From Bradyrhizobium sp. NAS96.2 (GTDB lineage: Bacteria > Pseudomonadota > Alphaproteobacteria > Rhizobiales > Xanthobacteraceae), in the NCBI RefSeq assembly GCF_001908235.1, contig NZ_LGHK01000148.1, positions 1 to 37,977 on the forward strand: a stretch of 37,977 nt of DNA, written 5' to 3'. Of the stretch, positions 32,836 through 37,977 are shown in pieces (positions within the stretch are counted from its first letter, which is position 1; every line of letters begins with the position of its first letter). Under the pieces are notes generated by a model that searched no databases, was not told the DNA's origin, and saw only the letters and a list, made by a program, of their open reading frames with translations. Made by a program: the position numbers and the translations under genes.

Positions 32836-34455
32836 ATGTACCCTATCTCGCGTTGGAAGCGCCGCACGCTCGCGGCGGCGTTGGCGGCGATCGCGCTGTC
32901 ATTCGCGCCGCAGGAATTGTCCTTTGCGCCGCAGGCCATGGCCGCGGGCAAGACCATCACCGCGGTGATGCACTCGGATCTGCGCGTCATCGATCCTATC
33001 CTGACCACCGCCTACATCACCCGCGATCATGGCTACATGATCTATGACACGCTGCTGGCGACGGATGCCAACTTCAAGATCCAGCCGCAGATGGCCGACT
33101 GGAAGGTGTCGGACGACAAGCTGACCTACACCTTCACGCTGCGCGACGGCTTGAAGTGGCATGACGGCACGCCGGTCACCGCGGAAGACTGCGTTGCCTC
33201 GCTGCAGCGCTGGGGCAAGGTCGACGGCATGGGCCAGAAGCTGATGGACTTCGTCGCGAGCCTGGAGGCGACCGACGCCAAGACCATCACGCTGAAGCTG
33301 AAGGAGCCCTACGGCCTCGTGCTGGAATCGATCGGCAAGCCGTCGTCGCGCGTGCCGTTCATGATGCCGAAGCGTCTTGCCGAGACGCCGCCGGACAAGC
33401 CGATCCCGGAACAGATCGGCTCCGGGCCGTTCAAATTCGTGCAGGCGGAATTCCAGCCGGGCGTGAAGGCGGTCTACGAGAAGAACAAGGACTACGTGCC
33501 GCGCAAGGAGCCGGCGAGCTGGACCGCAGGCGGCAAGGTCGTCAAGGTCGACCGCGTCGAGTGGATCACGATGGCTGATGCGCAGACCGCGGTGAATGCG
33601 CTGCAGTCCGGCGACATCGACTTCATGGAGCAGCTTCCATACGACATGTTGCCGGTGCTGGAGGCCAATTCGGATCTCAAGATCGAGGTGCTGAACAAGT
33701 TCGGCTTCCAAACCCTCGGACGCATGAACTTCCTCTATCCGCCGTTCGACAATCCGAAGGTGCGCCGCGCCGCGTTCCTGGCGATCAACCAGAAGGACGT
33801 GCTCGATGCGCTGGTCGGCAACGCCAAGTACCAGACGATCTGCGGTGCCTTCTTTGTCTGCGGCACACCGCTGGAGACCGAGGTCGGCGCCGAGACCTTG
33901 GTGAAGGGCAACGGCATGGCGGAGGCCAAGAAGGCACTCGCCGCGTCCGGCTATGACGGCACACCAGTCGTGATCATGGCTCCCGGCGACGTCACTACGC
34001 TCAAGGCGCAACCGGTCGTCGCGGCGCAGCAGCTGCGCGATGCCGGTTTCAAGGTCGACTTGCAGGCCACCGACTGGCAGACCGTGGTGACCCGCCGCGC
34101 CAGCCAGAAGTCGCCGAAGGAAGGCGGCTGGAACATGTTCTTCACCAACTGGGTTGCGGCCGACGTCTCCGATCCCATCGTCAACGCGTCGATCACTGGA
34201 CGCGGCAAGAATGGCGGCTGGTTCGGCTGGGCCGAGGACCCGAAGATCGAGGAGCTGCGTGACAAGTTTGCGCGTGCTGGCTCGGCCGATGAAAAGAAGA
34301 AGCTCGCCACCGAGATCCAGACCGAGGCCTATGATCAGGTCATCTACATTCCGCTCGGCCAGTTCCAGGTCCCGAGCGGCTGGCGCAAGTCGCTGTCGGG
34401 TGTGCTCGACGGTCCCGCGACCCCGATCTTCTGGAATGTCGACAAGTCGGAGTAG
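32836..34455 (+). CDS. ABC transporter substrate-binding protein, family 5 (second copy)
   Basis: This 539-residue SBP_bac_5 protein is a distant paralogue of the one at 2100. The signal peptide is long: a positive MYPISRWKRR start, a hydrophobic stretch, then a short tandem repeat (LSFAPQE / LSFAPQA) before the likely cleavage at AMA-AGKT. Family landmarks include DGLKWHDGTPVTAEDCVASL, GSGPFKFVQAEF and NPKVRRAAFLAINQKDVLDAL. It would bind the transported substrate in the periplasm for the permease and ATPase set encoded on the other strand at 26040-29533, as no other transporter gene is nearby. It has a good AGGAGA ribosome binding site. A strong terminator follows the stop. The ligand is unknown. 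Confidence 0.93.
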   Translation: MYPISRWKRRTLAAALAAIALSFAPQELSFAPQAMAAGKTITAVMHSDLRVIDPILTTAYITRDHGYMIYDTLLATDANFKIQPQMADWKVSDDKLTYTFTLRDGLKWHDGTPVTAEDCVASLQRWGKVDGMGQKLMDFVASLEATDAKTITLKLKEPYGLVLESIGKPSSRVPFMMPKRLAETPPDKPIPEQIGSGPFKFVQAEFQPGVKAVYEKNKDYVPRKEPASWTAGGKVVKVDRVEWITMADAQTAVNALQSGDIDFMEQLPYDMLPVLEANSDLKIEVLNKFGFQTLGRMNFLYPPFDNPKVRRAAFLAINQKDVLDALVGNAKYQTICGAFFVCGTPLETEVGAETLVKGNGMAEAKKALAASGYDGTPVVIMAPGDVTTLKAQPVVAAQQLRDAGFKVDLQATDWQTVVTRRASQKSPKEGGWNMFFTNWVAADVSDPIVNASITGRGKNGGWFGWAEDPKIEELRDKFARAGSADEKKKLATEIQTEAYDQVIYIPLGQFQVPSGWRKSLSGVLDGPATPIFWNVDKSE

Positions 34456-34476
34456 GCGCGGCTTGATGCAGAACGG

Positions 34477-34507
34477 AATGGCCGGGGCTCCCCGGCCATT
34501 TTCGTTT
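34477..34507 (+). terminator. Intrinsic terminator after the solute-binding protein
   Basis: A perfect 11-bp stem (AATGGCCGGGG with CCCCGGCCATT) closes a 2-base CT gap (34477-34500) and is followed by TTCGTTT. It begins 22 bases after the stop of the binding-protein gene. This is the clearest intrinsic terminator in the window. Confidence 0.8.
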
Positions 34508-34600
34508 CGCCGCTGCGCGTCAGGTGTGGCTGTCGCGGCGGGTCATGCGCCGCTTGGGGCATGACGACATCGAGCACTGATCGGACCGAACCGGCGGCCG

Positions 34601-34921
34601 CTAAGGCGTGTGGCCTGACTTCGCGCTGCCCGCGCTCGACAGGCTCGTGAGCTGCGTCTGTCCGGCGCTGCCGCCGTTGATCCAGACCGCCGCGCCGGCG
34701 GCAAGTGCCAGCACGACGCACGACACGATCGCGCCGCGGATCCATCGTTGGTAGATCGCGCGCTCGTCAGGCGGGGCGTCGAGGAATCTCTGCGCATTGA
34801 GCCCGTTGTTGCAATGGGCCGCGTCGTCGCCGTGCTCGAGGATGGAAGCGCCAGGATCGGGCGCAGTGTTGCCAACAATCTGATTGCGACCGGCAATCCG
34901 ATTGCGATCCGCAATCGTCAT
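34601..34921 (-). CDS. Small single-pass membrane protein of unknown function
   Basis: I do not recognise this 106-residue protein. The first 60 residues are hydrophilic (MTIADRNRIAGRNQIVGNTA, then PPDERAIYQRWIRG), and one transmembrane helix follows at about 62-82 (GAIVSCVVLALAAGAAVWI). A short Ser/Gly-rich tail ends the chain, so it is probably an inner-membrane protein with a periplasmic C-terminus. The ATG at 34921 has GGAG eight bases upstream, which favours this frame over an overlapping one of similar length. A near-repeat of Arg-Asn-Arg/Gln-Ile units in the first 16 residues comes from repeated GATTGC/GCAATC DNA. It is divergent from the PLD gene. Confidence 0.65.
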   Translation of the reverse strand: MTIADRNRIAGRNQIVGNTAPDPGASILEHGDDAAHCNNGLNAQRFLDAPPDERAIYQRWIRGAIVSCVVLALAAGAAVWINGGSAGQTQLTSLSSAGSAKSGHTP

Positions 34922-35294
34922 CGCCTAGCTCCAAAGAAATTGAACTCGGAATGCGAGCGCCGCAAAATCTGCGGCCGGAATTTTCCAACGCCTCGGCAAT
35001 ACCACAGTCGGCGATCGCGGCGTGTGAACCGCGCCACAGCCGGAAGACACGATGAGGTGATGCGAGCAGGCCGTGAGCGCCCTGGCATGCCAATGGGCAC
35101 GCATAAGGCTTGATGCCGGTCGCGCCGCGCCGATTTGCGCGGCAAGTTGTCGTCTATTTCACAATCTACCTTGGGTTACCGAGGTATCGTCCTACGGCCG
35201 GATCGGCGCCGTCCGAAGACGCACGCTCCAGCGGTGCGCGGACGGCGTGCATTGTTTCGCACCTGTGGATTCACCGAGCCTCGGGGAGATTATC
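34922..35294. other. Divergent intergenic region before the PLD-family gene
   Basis: I see no gene in these 373 bases. Frames running through from upstream into the PLD gene translate to Arg/Ala-rich text with no family likeness. GGGGAG lies 6 bases before the ATG at 35295 and sets that start. No confident promoter boxes, operators or repeats were found. Confidence 0.45.
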
Positions 35295-37205
35295 ATGACC
35301 ATCAATGTCAAGGCCTATGCGAATGCCGATGATGTCCTGATCGCCTGGCAGCCGGACACCTGGCCGAACGACTGGGTCGGGTTCCAGCTCGAGCGGCGCA
35401 ACAACATCACGCAGCAGACCACCGTGCTGTCCAACCGCATCCCGCCGAAGCCCGGCGAGAAGCCGGTGGCGGACGCCGGCATCTCCTCGACCCAATCGCC
35501 GTTCCGGCGCTGCATCTGGACCGATCACAGCGTCGTCGACACCGACAACGTCTCGTACCGCGTCACCGCGATGAAGAACGGCGCGAACGGGACCTTCACG
35601 CCGGATCCTGCCTCGGTGACGGCATGGACAGCGCCGGTGGTCGCTTCGGGCGATGCGGGCGGCGGCCTGTCGGCCTATTTCAACCGGGGCACCCTGATGT
35701 CCCAGATCGTCAGCCGCTTCGTGCATGGCGATACGTCCGACGACGCGCTGCGCAATTTCGTCAAGGGGCTTTCCGATCCGGCCAACCAGGCGCGGCGCTA
35801 CCTTTCCGGCGACGCCCTGCACGAGATCCTGGCCTTTCTGCACGATGCCGACCTGCGCGGCAGCCAGGTGCATGCCGCCATCTACGAGATGAATGACGAG
35901 GAGCTGGTCGGCGCGCTGAAGCCGTTCGGCAGCCGCGGCAACGTCCTGCTCGGCAACGGCAGCGCGACCAAACCGAACATCGCGGGCGAACTCAGTGGCG
36001 CCGGCTTGACGGTCAAGCATCGCGATCTGTCGAATGCGGGCAGGTCGTCGCCCAGCGTCCACAACAAGTTCGTGGTCGAGAGCGACGCGCATGGCAACGC
36101 CATCCGCGTGCTGACCGGCAGCACGAACTGGACCACCACCGGGCTGTGCACGCAGCTCAACAATGTGCTGATCATCGAGAATGCGGCGATCGCCAAGCGC
36201 TTCCTCGACCAGTGGGGCAAGCTGGTCGCCGCCGGCAACGCCATGCCGGCCGCCCTGAAGGCGTCGAATTCCACTCCGACCAGCGACAGCGACATCTCGG
36301 TCTATTTCGCGGCGAGCAATGGCGAGGCGGAGTTCAAGCCGGTGCTGGACCTGATCAAGAACGCCAAGGACGGCGCGCTCTTCCTGATGTTCATGCCGGG
36401 GCAATCGCCGCTGCTGAGCGCGCTGCTCGACCGCGCACAGCAGAACGACGTGTACGTCCGCGGCGTGGTGTCGACGATGATGGCCAGCAAGAACGGCAAC
36501 ATCGTTTCGGTCGGCGGTCAGGTCGTGAAATCAGGCGCACCGGCGCAATCCTTCCATGACGACGTCCAGTTGCCGCATGGCGTCAACGCCACGAACGAGC
36601 CGTCATGGGCCGATGTCGAGTTCAGCGTCTCGCAGATCCGCAACGCGGGGATGATCGCGATCGTGCACTCCAAGACCATCGTGATCGATCCGTTCTCGGA
36701 CAATTGTGCCGTCATCACCGGATCGCACAATTTCTCCGTCGCCGCCTCGGAGAAGAACGACGAGAATCTCGTGATCATCCGCGGCAACAAGAAGCTCGCG
36801 CAGGCCTATGCGCTGCACATCAACGGCGTCTACGACCACTATTCCTGGCGCGGCTATCTCGGCAGCGGCGGCAATGCGGATCAGATCTATTCGCTCGACG
36901 GCTGGAAGCCCGGCGGCGGCAAGGAGCAGGAGCTGGACTTCTGGATGGAGGAGCCGGTGCCGCCACGTCCGACACGCGCAGGCGGCGGCGGGGGCGCGGC
37001 GCAACAGGTCAGCTCAGCTGGCGGGACTGCAAAGAAGAAGGCCGTCAAGAAGGCCCCCAAGAAAGTCGCCGCCGCCAAGCGAACCGCCAAGGCGTCAGTC
37101 AAGAAGTCGGCCAAGAAATCTGCGAAGAAGGCCAAGGCCAAGAAGCCGGCAAAGGCAACGAAGGCCAAGGCCAAAAAAGCGAAGGCCAGGAAATCGAAGC
37201 GGTAG
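35295..37205 (+). CDS. Phospholipase D-like (HKD) protein with a histone H1-like C-terminal tail
   Basis: This 636-residue protein combines three parts. Residues 1-115 form an Fn3-like beta domain. Residues 120-555 hold two PLD half-domains: the first motif is His256-x-Lys258 with GSTNW at 275-279, the second His458-x-Lys460-x4-Asp465 with GSHNFS at 476-481. In the first motif the canonical Asp position is Ser263, with Asp264 next to it. Residues 579-636 are a Lys/Ala tail with repeated AKKA/KAKK units like histone H1 or bacterial H1-like proteins. There is no signal peptide, so a cytoplasmic, DNA-associated phosphodiesterase or nuclease is the simplest reading. Activity and target are unknown. 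The ATG has GGGGAG upstream. Confidence 0.85.
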   Translation: MTINVKAYANADDVLIAWQPDTWPNDWVGFQLERRNNITQQTTVLSNRIPPKPGEKPVADAGISSTQSPFRRCIWTDHSVVDTDNVSYRVTAMKNGANGTFTPDPASVTAWTAPVVASGDAGGGLSAYFNRGTLMSQIVSRFVHGDTSDDALRNFVKGLSDPANQARRYLSGDALHEILAFLHDADLRGSQVHAAIYEMNDEELVGALKPFGSRGNVLLGNGSATKPNIAGELSGAGLTVKHRDLSNAGRSSPSVHNKFVVESDAHGNAIRVLTGSTNWTTTGLCTQLNNVLIIENAAIAKRFLDQWGKLVAAGNAMPAALKASNSTPTSDSDISVYFAASNGEAEFKPVLDLIKNAKDGALFLMFMPGQSPLLSALLDRAQQNDVYVRGVVSTMMASKNGNIVSVGGQVVKSGAPAQSFHDDVQLPHGVNATNEPSWADVEFSVSQIRNAGMIAIVHSKTIVIDPFSDNCAVITGSHNFSVAASEKNDENLVIIRGNKKLAQAYALHINGVYDHYSWRGYLGSGGNADQIYSLDGWKPGGGKEQELDFWMEEPVPPRPTRAGGGGGAAQQVSSAGGTAKKKAVKKAPKKVAAAKRTAKASVKKSAKKSAKKAKAKKPAKATKAKAKKAKARKSKR

Positions 37206-37246
37206 CGCCGCGCACGACGCACGGCGCATCCCCGCAACGATCATCG

Positions 37247-37260
37247 GCCTGCCGGCAGGC
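37247..37260. terminator. Palindrome between the PLD gene and tRNA-Leu
   Basis: A perfect 14-base palindrome GCCTGCCGGCAGGC lies 41 bases after the PLD stop and 15 bases past the tRNA 3' end on the other strand. No T-run follows on either side, so a terminator role for the convergent transcripts is only suggested by position. Confidence 0.3.
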
Positions 37261-37275
37261 GACAGGTCAGATGGT

Positions 37276-37362
37276 TGGTGCGGGCGGTGGGACTCGAACC
37301 CACATGACGTTGCCGTCGAGGGATTTTAAGTCCCTTGCGTCTACCAGTTCCGCCACGTCCGC
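37276..37362 (-). tRNA. tRNA-Leu (anticodon UAA)
   Basis: The 87-base minus-strand gene folds as a class II tRNA. The 5' acceptor strand is GCGGACG, the D-arm contains GAACTGGTAGACGC, and the anticodon arm is GGGAC-TTAAAAT-CCC with anticodon TAA. The long variable arm is a GACG-GCAA-CGTC hairpin, and the T-arm is GTGGG-TTCGAGT-CCCAC. CCA is encoded. The acceptor 3' strand CGCCCGC leaves an A-C mismatch at pair 5-68. Confidence 0.95.
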
Positions 37363-37585
37363 ATTACGCCAGGCGCGCCGATTTCTAGCGCGTTTGGTCG
37401 CGGAGTGGAATTGTCATTATCCGCTGCTAACAGGTGCGCTTTCAAAGGCTTATGCTGTGCCTGCAATTCCATTTGCCTCGGCGGCCGAGCATTGGGATAA
37501 GCAGCGCGCCGCCGCGATTGAGCCTCAATCCGGACACCGGCGGCTGCTTTAGGCAATCTCAACACTGTCCGATTAAGAAAGCCGA

Positions 37586-37977
37586 ATGTCTGCTCGTCTC
37601 CCAGGCCGCCCGAATCTGTTGCGCGCGGCAGTTCTCGTTGCGCTGCTCGGCTCGGCCGCCGGCGTTTCCGGCTGCGCGCAGATCGGCGACAGCGTGCCGT
37701 CGGCCTTCGCCGATCCCGCCAAATACGACCTGTATGATTGCAAGCAGCTCGAGACCGAGCGCAAGAGCCTCGCGTCACGCGCGACGGAACAGGAAAGGCT
37801 GATGGCCAAGGCGGAAACCGGCGTCGGCGGTACCGTGGTCTCCGAGATGGTGTATCGCAACGAATTGATCTCGATCCACTCCCAGCAGCGGCTGGCGGAT
37901 CAGGCGTGGCGAGCCAACAAGTGCCACGAGAGCCCGCCGGACAGCCCCGCGGCTGCCGTACCCGCGGCGCCCGCGCC
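37586..37977 (+). CDS. Probable lipoprotein, 3' end beyond the window
   Basis: The frame opens at the ATG at 37586 and is still open at the window edge, giving 130 residues. The N-terminus is a lipoprotein signal: MSARLPGRPN, a hydrophobic run LLRAAVLVALLGSAAG, then the lipobox VSGC with Cys30 as the lipidation site. The mature part is hydrophilic and helical, with two further cysteines (in YDCKQLE and NKCHE) that could pair. A Pro/Ala-rich stretch begins near residue 117. I do not recognise the family. It would be anchored to a membrane facing the periplasm. Codon use and the clean lipobox support a real gene. The preceding 223 bases to the tRNA hold no gene. Confidence 0.75.
   Translation, partial: MSARLPGRPNLLRAAVLVALLGSAAGVSGCAQIGDSVPSAFADPAKYDLYDCKQLETERKSLASRATEQERLMAKAETGVGGTVVSEMVYRNELISIHSQQRLADQAWRANKCHESPPDSPAAAVPAAPA

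Noticed and set aside
34543..34914. Alternative minus-strand frame of 123 codons
   Set aside because: It overlaps the frame at 34601-34921, which has a proper ribosome binding site and a transmembrane helix; the alternative is Arg/Ala/Ser-rich.

Overview
The window looks like chromosomal DNA of a Bradyrhizobium-like alphaproteobacterium (Rhizobiales). It is very GC-rich, with the long antisense shadow frames typical of such genomes. It carries intergenic palindromic repeats of the type I associate with Bradyrhizobium and Rhodopseudomonas, and an Anbu / ATP-grasp / alpha-E / transglutaminase gene set that is common there. No phage, insertion sequence, integrase or CRISPR array was seen. None of the genes I recognise encodes a transcription factor.

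Layout. (1) 261-1798, minus strand: an SDR oxidoreductase behind an Anbu proteasome-like peptidase. (2) 2100-8037: a block that separates Anbu from its usual partners. It holds an orphan family-5 solute-binding protein, a GYD-domain protein, a small unknown protein, and an E1-alpha / E1-beta / E2 operon for a 2-oxo acid dehydrogenase with no E3 gene. (3) 8059-12051, minus strand: a frameshifted carboxymuconolactone decarboxylase-like gene, a transglutaminase-like protease, an alpha-E protein and a circularly permuted ATP-grasp protein. The last three are the expected partners of Anbu. (4) 12289-19997: housekeeping and detoxification genes, namely a CinA-type MoCF protein, xanthine phosphoribosyltransferase, an unknown CxxC protein, a short MetE-like methyltransferase, a GST, an HCCA isomerase, a quinone oxidoreductase and a NIT-domain chemoreceptor. 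(5) 19998-21562: a lipase-like hydrolase coupled to an enoyl-CoA hydratase. (6) 21699-34455: a large peptide / N-acyl-amino-acid utilisation region with an amidase, two M20 hydrolases, an MlrC-like M81 peptidase, a full oligopeptide-type ABC transporter, a D-amino-acid dehydrogenase behind a tandem glycine riboswitch, and a divergent solute-binding protein. (7) 34601-37977: a small membrane protein, a phospholipase-D-fold protein with a histone-H1-like basic tail, tRNA-Leu(UAA), and a lipoprotein cut off by the window end.

How the genes may work together. In region 6 the binding protein, two permeases and fused ATPase would import peptides or acylated amino acids. The M20, M81 and amidase enzymes would hydrolyse them. 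The DadA-like flavoenzyme would deaminate a released amino acid, with its expression sensed through glycine. This is inferred from gene content and from the riboswitch, which is read directly in the sequence. In regions 1 and 3 the ATP-grasp, alpha-E, transglutaminase and Anbu proteins match the predicted peptide-tagging / peptide-turnover system. Its substrate is unknown, so it is one of the two best candidates here for under-described biology. The other is the PLD protein with a chromatin-like tail.
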